Origin: Albugo candida
Taxonomy: Eukaryota; Oomycota; Peronosporomycetes; Albuginales
Direction: 5' to 3'
NCBI GenBank assembly: GCA_040437565.1
Contig: JBDOQK010000048.1
Coordinates: 1-64,000, forward strand
Length of the DNA: 64,000 bases
The notes under the pieces are model-generated. The model made no database searches. It was not told where the DNA came from and saw only the letters and a program-made list of their open reading frames with translations. Positions 41,048-51,600 of the stretch are shown in pieces. Positions within the stretch are counted from its first letter, which is position 1; the number at the start of each line of letters is the position of its first letter. Made by a program: the position numbers and the translations under genes.

Positions 41048-43448
41048 ATGTATACGGGCTTTGATCAGATTTGTGACGCATTCGGATCCGAGAGTTTCAC
41101 CGAAATCAGTAATGTCTCGAGAGCACAAACCTTGTGTCTTGAAGGAGTGAGCGCGGACGAAAATGCAAACATTTCAAAAGATGACCCAGTAAGCAATACA
41201 GACGTTTCGGAGAAATTGAATGCCAAGAGTAGCGCTTTAGTACATTCTGAATGTACAGCTCGAACCGAAAAGCATGTGCATGTCCCAGCGGATGAAGAAA
41301 CGGTGAGTATTATCACACCAACCTCCAAAGAGCATTCCTTCAGGATAAGTAGAAATCTCACTTTTCAGCAATTACTAATCGATGCGGCTTCCTATTGGAG
41401 TTTACCCGCATCGCAGGTTGTGCTTCGTGACGGTAAAGGAGGTATATGGCCGCATAGCGAGTCTGTTATGGTGACACTGGCTGCAAAGCGAAATAGGAAG
41501 ATTAAAGTGATACTCGACATCAGACAGACCAGTTGGGCATCTACTTTTGCACATCTTGAGGAAGCATGTAACAGCAAACGAGACCAAATTGAACCATTTC
41601 CTAAATCATTACCTATATCAAACGCTTCTTCTACTTTGTATAAAGATTTGTGGGGTATTTTCACATTTTACTGCGTACAAGGAGGCGACTTGCAGGTGGA
41701 TCTCATGAAGGCACATCAGTTTACAAAGCTGCTGCAGGATTGCCAATTGCTGAACAAAGTTGTCAAGCTCGAAATTATGTCGATAATCTACAACGGCGAG
41801 ATCAATGGCAAAGTGCAACTTAATTTCGAAGAGTTTTTGAATCTGATTTCGAGAATTGCAAAATTGGCAATAACAAAGAAATTGAAATGCATTCAAGGGT
41901 GCAAGAAAGAGGAGGAAGCAGTATATCAATTGGTGGTTGATCATATATTGCCTAAAGCTTGTCGATGGCCACAAGAAGAGTGGGAGGTCAGTACGATCAA
42001 AATTCATCAGAGAGAAGTCATAGTGTTTTTCTTTGGGCATTTGAAAGCATTGCTTGCAATATTCATATTCTACGCTCGATCATATCATAAGAATCCTGCG
42101 ACAGGTGTGCGTGAGTTTTACATGTCATACCAAAACTTCCAGCGTTTTATCAATGATTTTCTATTCGCCAAACTTCAGCTATCAACAGTGAGTTGTGCGC
42201 AGATTTTTCTTGCAGCTTGTTGCAGCCGTCCTTTCCACGTGCCAATATACCATACCGTCGATAAAGATACAAAGATGCTGGATCCAGAGTCAAGCAGCAT
42301 AAAAGCATTTGTCGCTACAAAAGACGTGGAAGAGACTCGAATTGCCACTATTCGAGATTTGATTTCAACCTCGGGAGTTGTTGTTGCTTACACATTTCCC
42401 GCATCTCTGGAGAACAGGGCAACCTGTATGGGATTTTCAGCGTTCATCGATTTTCTTGGTCGTGCAAGTCTTACCGCATACACGAAATCGGACACTATCT
42501 CGTGTGTCAAAGCTCTCATCCATCATGTATGCAGTGAAGCTACACACGCACGTGTGATGGAGATTATTGAAAATCATGGTAGCTCTTGTGTACATGCAAA
42601 TACCTTCTACATGGGCACAGCCGCACTCAAANNNNNNNNNNNNNNNNNNNNNNNNNNNNNNNNNNNNNNNNNNNNNNNNNNNNNNNNNNNNNNNNNNNNN
42701 NNNNNNNNNNNNNNNNNNNNNNNNNNNNNNNAACCTCGGGAGTTGTTGTTGCTTACACATTTCCCGCATCTCTGGAGAACAGGGCAACCTGTATGGGATT
42801 TTCAGCGTTCATCGATTTTCTTGGTCGTGCAAGTCTTACCGCATACACGAAATCGGACACTATCTCGTGTGTCAAAGCTCTCATCCATCATGTATGCAGT
42901 GAAGCTACACACGCACGTGTGATGGAGATTATTGAAAATCATGGTAGCTCTTGTGTACATGCAAATACCTTCTACATGGGCACAGCCGCACTCAAATCAA
43001 AGTTTTTCAAAGCGTGGAAAGAAGAAGGTTTTCCCGACTACCTGGCCGCGAACGTTGATGTTGCGCGTCGTCCGGAAAGGGCGGTGCACAGGAAGGCAAG
43101 ATTATTGCATCAACGGGCAGCGATGGGTAAAAATTTAGCCATAACATCTTTTCAATACGATAGNNNNNNNNNNNNNNNNNNNNNNNNNNNNNNNNNNNNN
43201 NNNNNNNNNNNNNNNNNNNNNNNNNNNNNNNNNNNNNNNNNNNNNNNNNNNNNNNNNNNNNNNGTGAAGAACTCCTAAACTTACGCATAAAGCGAACGAG
43301 TCTAGCAGGTATTCAGTTTATATGTTTGCCAAGGTACGACTCCATTTCGGGTATCAATATCTCGATCACACACGACAACGAAAAATCTATAGTTCCTGCT
43401 CGCAAAAAGCTAAAAGCACTCGTAATCCTGATCGAATATCATGGGTAA
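41048..43448 (+). CDS. p25-alpha (TPPP-like) domain protein, interrupted by gaps
   Basis: Open from ATG 41,048. The N-terminal ~150 residues are polar with a ubiquitin-like or DIX-like stretch (SFRISRNLTFQQLL...). Residues ~200-275 match the p25-alpha/TPPP pattern: LWGIFTFYCVQGG, HQFTKLLQDCQLLN, VQLNFEEFLNLISRIA. A second, weaker copy may follow (SYQNFQRFINDFLFA... GFSAFIDFLGRAS). Gap 42,632-42,731 has a 265-base duplication at its edges (42,367-42,631 / 42,732-42,996). Using one copy, the frame continues to SKFFKAWKEEGFP. A second gap (43,164-43,263) follows, after which a 60-codon open frame (43,266-43,448) is the likely C-terminus. p25-alpha proteins bind and stabilise microtubules and occur mainly in ciliated or flagellated lineages. 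Confidence 0.65.
42367..42996 (+). repeat. Direct duplication flanking the gap at 42,632-42,731
   Basis: About 265 bases on the left recur on the right, apparently identical, each ending at the gap. Collapsing them leaves the p25-alpha gene in frame. Confidence 0.9.
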
Positions 43449-45773
43449 GTCAGCATGTAGCTAGTTGAATCACGTTTCCCTTCTAATTGGAAAGCATGCA
43501 ATTACTTTTTACCAGTGGAAGAAGAAGAGATTCATCCCTTGAAACTTTTGATGGAAGATATGAGTAGCGACGAGCCAGAAACAAGAATCAATTCAATGAG
43601 AAAGCTTAAAACGGTTGCGCAAGCTCTTGGTCATGATCGAACGCGCTGCGAGTTGATTCCCTTTCTTCGGGGTATGCTGACCAATAAACCAAAAAGCTTT
43701 GCATTCTCAGAGTAATGTTCTTGTAGATTCGACCGATAATGATGATGAAATACTTGTTGCTCTTGCTGAAGAAGTTGGCGATTTTGTGGACCTTGTGGGT
43801 GGTCCCGCTCACGCAGCGATTTTGGTGGATCCACTTGAGGTGCTCGCAGGGATTGAAGAAACTGTCGTACGCGATCGAGTATGTCATTGATGATTGAGAA
43901 TTTCGATAACATGAGGTTAAAACATCGTTCAGGCAGTACAATCCTTACAGAAAGTCATAAAAGCAGTACCAAATGTTGGGGAAGTGATGGTTCCACTACT
44001 GAGAAGATTGGTCGAAGGCGATTGGTTCACGTCCCGTGTGTCTGCTTGCTCTCTATTCGCTCCAATTTATTCGCGTCTGGTGGATGTAGGACAAAAGAAG
44101 CAAGTAAGAGAGTACGTGAAGCTCTGACATACTTGGGTGTGTTAATAACTAATTCTGTACTGCGCAGACTATTCAGTGTTGCCTGCAGTGATGAAACACC
44201 AATGGTGCGTCGGGCAGCTGCATCAAATATTGGAGTAAGAATTGTTCTTGATCAGAGAGTACTCAAACTCAGCTACATGTTTTTTATTTCAGAAAGTTGC
44301 AGCCAATGTAGAGCAGGAATTCGTGGTCACCCTGATTGTCCAGCTATTCAAGACACTAACCTCTGATGACCAAGATAGTGTTCGTCTGCTAGCGATTGAA
44401 AACTGCGCGGCAATCGCTGAACTGTTATCTCCTGAAGAGAATCAACAGCATATATTACCGGTTGTTAAAACTTCCGCGGAAGATCGATCTTGGCGAGTTC
44501 GATATAGTATTGCGAAAGATTTCTTCCCGGTCTGTTTGGCAGTGTTCTTCCCTAGCAACCTTTAGTCATGGTGAGATTTGTTTGATGCATGTTGTAGCTT
44601 TCAAGAGCCATGGGATCCCAGATTACAGAGAGTGAATTGCTGCATTGCTTCACCACACTTCTTCAAGTCAGTTCACAAAGTATTTGTACCTGGCTTGTGA
44701 TTGACATGTTTTTAGGATACCGAAGCCGAAGTGAGAGCTGCGAGCGCAAAAAACATACCAGGGTACATCACGATTGTCAAATATGACTTATTCAACAATG
44801 AGGTCATACCTTTGCTCTCAAATCTGGCACAAGATACTGCACCAAATGTTCGAAGTACGTCTTGCGTAATGCCGTTTTGAAACACGAATGACAAACTTGA
44901 TAATGATAAGCTGCCGTATCGATTTCCTGTATGGAACTTGCACCAAAGCTTGGAGAAGCAGCTTCGAAAACTTCTTTGTCACCAATGTTGCTTCTCTTTC
45001 TCCGAGACGAGGTTGTGGATGTACGTCTCAACATTCTGAAACGTATGGAAAATCTGGCGCCATGGATGTCGTCGTTCGAAGACGTGTTTCTACCAGCTAT
45101 AGCCGATCTTGCTAGGGATTTACAATGGAGGGTACGCGAAGCGGTCGTCTTGTCTATTCCTTCATTGGTGGGATCTCTGGTGGGTGTGAGTTATTGGAAT
45201 TTCTTGTACGTTTTGTTATAATGCAGTCTTGATTTAGGGAACGCAATATTTCCAAGAGCATTTACTTGATATCTATTTGAATGCTTATTCCGATATGGTT
45301 GGCGAAGTTCGTCTGAGTGCGACTAAAATTCTTCCACAACTTGTGAATACAGCTGGAAATGAGTTTATGTTGCAACATGTTCTTCCACGACTGACCGCGA
45401 TCTTGGAAAAGTCGATCATTTATCAAGAACGAGTTAATGTTTTGCATGCTCTTGAACAACTCGCCTCGGAAAGCGCATCAGGAGAACTACTGAACGGCTC
45501 TATAACACTGGCGATACACGGAGCGCAAGTAAAATCCCGAATGTCAGATTCGTTGCCTCGAAAACTCTGAAAGAGCTTAGCAAACACACCGATGCGACCG
45601 TGATTGCAACACAAGTCAGGTATAATCAATATTGTGGCGATTGCCATATTAATCAGACCAAAAGGCTGATTCTATTTTCAATTGTGGATAGGCCGTGTCT
45701 CATGGAGCTGCTCAACGATGCGGATACCGATGTAAAGTATTATTCTTCAGTAGCTCTAGATGCGGTACAATGA
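43441..45773 (+). CDS. PPP2R1A: Protein phosphatase 2A scaffold subunit A (PR65)
   Basis: Many small exons encode HEAT repeats that align end to end with PR65: HPLKLLMEDMSSDEPE, DDEILVALAEEVGDFVDLVG, GDWFTSRVSACSLFAPIY, SDETPMVRRAAASNIG, DDQDSVRLLAIENCA, EDRSWRVRYSIAKDF, DTEAEVRAASAKNI, EVVDVRLNILKRM, DLQWRVREAVVLSIPSL, VPNVRFVASKTLKEL and a last repeat ending DVKYYSSVALDAVQ at the stop 45,773. It is the rigid scaffold that holds the PP2A catalytic and regulatory B subunits. The start appears to be a four-base coding exon ATGG (43,441-43,444), then a 71-nt intron (GTAAGT..CAG), giving MVEEEEIHPL. Some internal introns are short and their exact borders were not all fixed. It converges on the PdxT gene 87 bases downstream. 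Confidence 0.88.
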
Positions 45774-45860
45774 TAAAAAAAGAGTTTCTATTGAAGAATC
45801 TTTCTGCCTTTGTATATACAAGCAATACGAATGTTGACGTGCGGGCCCTGAACCTGGTCT

Positions 45861-46583
45861 CTACGCGGCGTGAAAATACGGCATTACTATCTTCTCAATG
45901 AAATACCGATGCCAGCGATCATCTTGTGTGAGTTCTGGGTGGAACGCGGTGACCAGAATGTTCTCCTACGTGGAATTGTTAGAAACGAATCAATTTTGTA
46001 ATTGCTTTACCTTGCGAGCTGAGATTATAACATCACTCGGATCTGACTTGTCCTCTGGAGTACCGCTAAGTCTGGACAAAATTTGTATTTTATCAGCACT
46101 GTTCTCATCGATGGATACAATAGCAGGTGCTCGAATAAATATCGCTTTGTACGGCTCTGTATTGAACTCTGGCGGTCCATCAATGTACTTTTCAAAGCTT
46201 CGGATCTGAGCACCAAAAAAATTGCGCGAAATCTGGACTTTTAATCCGCCGATGAGGTTTTGACCACCCTCTTCGCTGTGCTTTGCATCCTCACACAGCA
46301 TAATCATACCAGCGCAAGTTCCCCAAATAGGTTTGCTGTTTACAAGAGTCCAATTGCGCAGAGAGTCGAGTAAGTTGCATTCGGCTGCGAGTTTGCCAAT
46401 CGTGGTGCTTTCCCCACCTGGAAGAATAATCGCATCGAGCGATTCGATCTCTTCTGGTAGACGAACTTCGATAAGGTCTAATGTATAGTTGTTCTGCGTC
46501 TTTTCCAGTTGCTTCAGTATCTCAATATGTTCTTTAAATGACCCTTGTAAGGCTAGTACACCAACACGAAGCTTTGGTGTCAT
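45861..46583 (-). CDS. PDX2: PLP synthase glutaminase subunit PdxT/SNO
   Basis: Two exons on the minus strand (46,583-46,011 and 45,965-45,861; 45-nt intron, GTAAAG donor, GTAG acceptor) give 226 codons, 225 residues. The open frame extends upstream of 46,583 without an ATG, so [14 protein letters not shown] is taken as the start. Class-I glutaminase marks are [21 protein letters not shown], the nucleophile in GTCAGMIML, and the His-Glu pair in [14 protein letters not shown], which lies entirely in exon 2. With the PdxS/Pdx1 subunit it supplies ammonia to make pyridoxal 5'-phosphate directly from sugar phosphates, so this organism likely makes vitamin B6 de novo by the DXP-independent route. 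It is transcribed divergently from the WD40 gene, 68 bases away. Confidence 0.9.
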
Positions 46584-46651
46584 TTGCTTGCAGAAGTTTA
46601 TACGATATACTGATTTATTTATTGGTTTTGAAAGCTTTATCGCTTGATAAA
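46584..46651. promoter_or_regulatory. 68-bp divergent promoter region
   Basis: The PdxT start (minus) and the WD40-protein start (plus) are only 68 bases apart, so both promoters and 5' leaders must lie in, or overlap beyond, this interval. No TATA box is obvious; the sequence is moderately AT-rich. Confidence 0.6.
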
Positions 46652-48588
46652 ATGGCTTCGGATGCGTACTTGCGCTCCCAATATGAGGTTTTGTGTTCAA
46701 TGCAAGCCTAAAATTGCTTTGGCTTCACTTGATCTGATTACACCCTTCAGGCTTTATTGAAAGAAAACAAATTGCTGAAGCAAAATGTCGATGTGCTGGA
46801 TCGTGAAAACTATGATCTTAAGCGCTCAGTTTATGAATTAAGCCTCAAGTATAAAGCAAAAAAGCTCGGTTCTGTCTGACGAACTGAGCGTCTTTGCATT
46901 ATTCAGAGTGGATGCTGTCCAAAACGCTCTGCTTAAAGTCACTGGACGTTTAGGGGGCAAAGCTGCGACGTCAGTCTCAAGTGGAAATGGTACGAATGTT
47001 ACGCATGTACCGCGCATTGCGTCCGATGCATTAGAACCTTTTCAAGTCAAAAATTTGTTAACTTCCAACCCTTTGGCGACGGAAAATTCACCGAGTACTT
47101 TGTTCCTCGAAGAAGATTCTGACGCAGCACGCAAGAAACAGCAAATAGGCAAAGAAGAGCAGGATGAACTTGGTGACGATCGAGTCTTCTTTGCAAAATC
47201 GGAGCTTCGGGCACATACTGGCGCTGTTTATACGGCCAAATTCTCGCCTTCAGGACGGATCTTGGCTTCCGGATCTTTGGACTGTAAAATAATGCTCTGG
47301 GATCTCACAACAAAAGCAAATCAGCAGCAAATTGCATCACTCACTCAGCATCAACAACTCGTTATCGATGTGAGCTGGTCGGACGATAGCTCCAAACTTG
47401 TATCAGCTTCTTATGACCATACGATTAAATTGTGGGATGTCGAGAAAGCAGAGCAAATAACTAGCTACAATATAGAAGGTCTTGTGCAATGCGTTTCTAT
47501 GAAGTCTACGGGTAAGCTTTCTCTGTTAATGTATCAAGATAGTCCCATTCGAGCTCTTTGGTAACAGATGACGGCCATTTTTTGTGTGGAACGAGCAAAA
47601 ATACGATTCATGAATGCGATACGCGATCTGATAACATCACTCGGTACATTTATCCCATCGATTTAGTTACCAAAACAGTAGCTTGTATCGATTGACTTAC
47701 TGATCAAAGTGCATGGAAAAATGATGCCATGATCAACACGATCTATTCATCTTTCTGCGGACAGTACTTTATCACAGGGGACAGTAAGGTGAGGAAGTAG
47801 GTTGATACGAGTAAATTGGTACTGAAGGATTATCTCAAGGGTATGATCAAGACCTGGGACGTTCGAATGGATTCTTGCATCGAAGATCTCACACGAGTGA
47901 ATGATTCCGACAATCATGCGATTTCCCACATTCACGTCTCACCCTCCGGACTTGACTCCCAAGGGAACGACGAGGATGGTCGTTTCCTAGCAGTGAATAG
48001 TTACGACAACATTTTACGCGTGTACGACCGCCGCTTTAAACTGATCAGCAGCTCACACGGACAGGATCAGCTACAGCTCTCATATGTTCTAACAGGTAAC
48101 ATCAACACGCCCGGATCGTAATCTGGTAAACGTGTTTGCTCTTAGGTCACAGAAATAAAAACTGGCCCATCAAAAGTGCCTTTTTCAGGGGTGAAGGTTA
48201 CAAGTATAAGCTGAATCTGCCGCACAGTCATCACTCGCAGAGAAAAATTGACAGTGACGCCGAAAGCTACCAAGACAGGTATGAAATTCTAACAAAAGTT
48301 GACAAGAAGCTCCCTTTCTATTTCTTAAGTGGTCATGTCGAAGCGGCTCAAGAACGCATGCTTCTCGCGACTGGGAGCGCGGATAACAAGATCTACATTC
48401 ACGACGTAAGCGTTAAGCATCCCAATGCGAAGCCGACCCCATTCCTGCTCCAAAGACTTGACGCGCACTCAGACCGTGTATATTGCGTGGATTTTCATCC
48501 AGCTGAACCCATTTTGGCTTCAGCTTCCGCAGACTCCACCATTAAGATATGGCTTCCTAAGGTAACAACTAGAAGAGTACGGAAATGA
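46652..48588 (+). CDS. Coiled-coil WD40 repeat protein
   Basis: Six exons (46,652-46,687; 46,751-46,868; 46,909-47,511; 47,568-47,788; 47,840-48,095; 48,146-48,588) sum to exactly 559 codons. The N-terminus (MASDAYLRSQYE, ALLKENKLLKQNVDVLDREN) is a coiled coil. WD40 blades follow: AHTGAVYTAKFSPSGRILAS...LWD, VSWSDDSSKLVSASYDHTIK..WD, DDGHFLCGTSKN, YFITGDSKGMIKTWDV, FLAVNSYDNILRVYD, LLATGSADNKIYIHD, and a last AHSDRVYCVDFHPAEPILAS...IKIW. Such propellers are protein-docking platforms; which complex is not clear (nearest in layout are U5-40K or WDR5-type proteins). One codon inside exon 4 is TGA (47,693-47,695) although the frame is coding on both sides. The first donor (GTTTTG) and the second intron (40 nt) are weak. 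Confidence 0.7.
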
Positions 48589-48694
48589 TATACACTGATG
48601 AAAAAACTTTCACATTTAATAACCAAAAGATTGTCGGGTCGACAACCAGTAGACTCTGTGTACTTGTATCAAAAGTAGACACGAACTTTGCGGC
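48589..48694. other. Convergent spacer
   Basis: 106 bases between the WD40 stop and the stop of the giant minus-strand gene. Nothing was recognised. Confidence 0.5.
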
Positions 48695-51600
48695 TCATTT
48701 GACTGCCCGACTTCTGGCGATGTCATCCCGTGTGTGGTCATATGATCTCCCATTCCAGCATTCATTCAAATTTCCAGGCAAACTCAAACGCTGTCGCGCG
48801 CATAACAGCCACTGCAAGATTAGTTTTTTCTCGATAGAAATGTTGGACCCACTTTCGTGAGATAATTTGGGTAAAAACCTATTCTTGTGCAAATTGCTAT
48901 CCGGCGAAGATCCTGACATGTGAAGTCTACTTCTGAATTCTTCTTTCTCTAGTGCATTGTGGCACGGATCGCATAGAGTCATATACTTGGCTTCTTTGCG
49001 GAAGTAGGCTTTCCAGAGATCCGAACCTGATTCCTGAGACCCATATGTCACTTCAAAAGTATCAATGAGTTCATCCATAGCGTTTCGATTAAGACACTTT
49101 CCGGTGATATCAAGTAGCCAATTCGTTAGCACCCTTTCATTGCTGGCATCACTTCGGCAATTTTCACAAATTTCTTGCTTGTTGCTCGCAAGAACAGTAG
49201 CAACAACGCTGCCATATGAGCGCCTATTTCGAGCCTTGGCAATCCAAAATAACATCACATCTTTAGATGCGCCTTGTACTGGAGTACTGGACCAGTTTCT
49301 TCGGAGCTTTTCAAAATTGTTCTCATCATCGGATGAAACTTCAGAATTCCTTCCGTGCTTCTTTTCCATATCGATCAAGTCGTTATAGAACTTTCGTATA
49401 TTATCATGGGATAATTTGTGCTCGGGATCAGCTGTTGCTATTGTGCGCGGAGTCAACATATCTTTCAGATGCTCCAATATCCAAGGCTGATTCATTTGTA
49501 AAAAACGATGGCGAAAGTGCTCTGACTTCATTGCCTGCAAATCCAAACGTTCCTGTTCTTGTTCATACTGCCGACCACCTCCAGCAAAAAGCTTGGTTGT
49601 GACGTCATCTTCTAATGTCACAGTGATCCCTTTCAATCCCCACATATTTGTACGATATCCGATGATATGGCTGACCCGATGAATGCACCAACATACGCCA
49701 ACCATAAGTGGAACAATAAGCAACGTTATCGAATCACCAAAAGGGCTATAATCAGCACGTAAAAAAATGGTGATGCTCATTACACATAGCAGTATCCCCC
49801 AAGAGTACACTGTAATAAGAAAATAAAATTGCGATGAAAAGCACAACAAACTCAGCGATTGAAATGTGGGATGAAGATTCTGATCCATTTTTGTGTGATG
49901 GAGTTGCCATCTCTTGACTCTGGTAGCAAAACAATGTCTCATATAAGAAAAATACTCGTAAATTTTCCATCCTCTTAGAAGCTCCATTGTATTTAATTCA
50001 AAGACTCCCATAATCGTATGCGATGGGATGATAAATATTCCAAAGAGAACGTAGTAGACCAAATCAGTGCGTTCCACTCCATACAATTCCGCGACTTTTG
50101 TGTCATCATAAAAGACAAGCTGAAATGCTGACATTAATGGAGCTATAAAGAGCTCCGTCGATGCCACGCAGCATCCCGTGATTCCATTAATAATGCACTC
50201 AATTCCAAGATCAATTTCATCATCGACTTGATCGGATTCTTTGTTAGCTTCTTCAGCTTCATCATCACTCGACGTCTTTGAGTCAAGATGTCGTTTAGCG
50301 ACACATTTGTGTACAAACCTTGGTAAAGTAACACCGAGCCGCTGGAAAAGATGAGCAAGGTACAAACGGTCTGCAAGCGATAGTCCGAGATTGAAGTAGT
50401 ACAATATAGCAAACTGAATGAATTCCGATGCAGCCGTTACAATCATCAATTCAGTTGCTGCCAGAACAACCAGGAACGGTACCACAAGTAGTCGCTCATG
50501 CAATACTTTCTGCAAAATTGTTTCAATGGCACTACGGAAGAGCTTAAAAATGACGAGGAAAAGATAAATATGCTTGGTGAATAAGGTTGAGTAAGAGAAT
50601 TCCCACGTTATCAGTAAGCCCACGATGAAAATGATTGTTATTAACAAAAAATTGACGCGCTTCCATGCAAGTGGTCTCCATAAATCGTTTTCTTTCCCCT
50701 TCTCTTCTTCTCTTTTCAACGTCTTTTTGTCATCCAGGTCGGCAGACGGTTCCCGATAAGCATAATCATTGGTTTGACTATCCAGAGTATATGGAATCAG
50801 CAAAGTAGCACCAAGTGCAAGTAAATACATTCCAGCAACAAAAAAGCATGTTCCAACGCGTCCTCTCTTGTAAATTGTTATTTGCTCTTGTGTGAGGGCT
50901 ATTTGGTACGTGTAATCACCAGGAATAGACTCAAAGGAAGCTTTACTTGGTGTGATCTCCGGATTATCAGAACTCAATCCATGCCACCATGCGTAGATCA
51001 GCCCACATACGACAAGAACAGGGATGGTTGCTACAAAAACTCCATACGATGGAGACGCAAAAATGTTCCACAGTAGTTGCTGAAATCGAAATCGTGGTGG
51101 ATTTTTTGATTTTGTGAGGCATCGACTTATAATCCAGGCAGCAAACTACGTTATAGAATCAGATGAGGTCAGTGGCAAGCTCGAGAAATATAAATGATCT
51201 ACTTACGCCCATTAATGCTGTCAGTAAGCCAACAAGAAGAAACATGATCAAGTAAATATGAGCGGTAAATTGGAAAAGATTCATTAGATCGAACCAGTCA
51301 AGAGGTTTCCAAATGATTTGCAAAGCATAACCGGCTGACGCCAGGGATTTGGTTGCTGCATTAATCGGGCATTGCCCGATCCCGATTGCCGACATCTTAC
51401 TCAAAATCTTCACTGATCTTGTGGGTGTACAAAGCCGACCAAAATTGATTTCTGCTGCCACAATACGCTTCTTTCCGGGGCTGACCTGGTAATAAGTCAT
51501 CCTGAAATATACCTCCTGCGGAATCGCTGACGGTAATCCTGCACTTTTTCCAACTTGAACCGCTATGAGATCATCGGAGGCGATGAGCTTACTAATTTGA

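Noticed and set aside
46584-46700. Longer PdxT N-terminus (39 extra residues)
   Set aside because: The extended frame begins with TTG and contains no ATG before 46,583. The extension would also overlap the WD40 start codon.
50975-51159. A separate 760-residue membrane protein starting near 50,977
   Set aside because: That codon is TTG, not ATG. The frame continues upstream to a clean splice acceptor at 51,146 that joins the giant ectodomain exon, so it is one gene.
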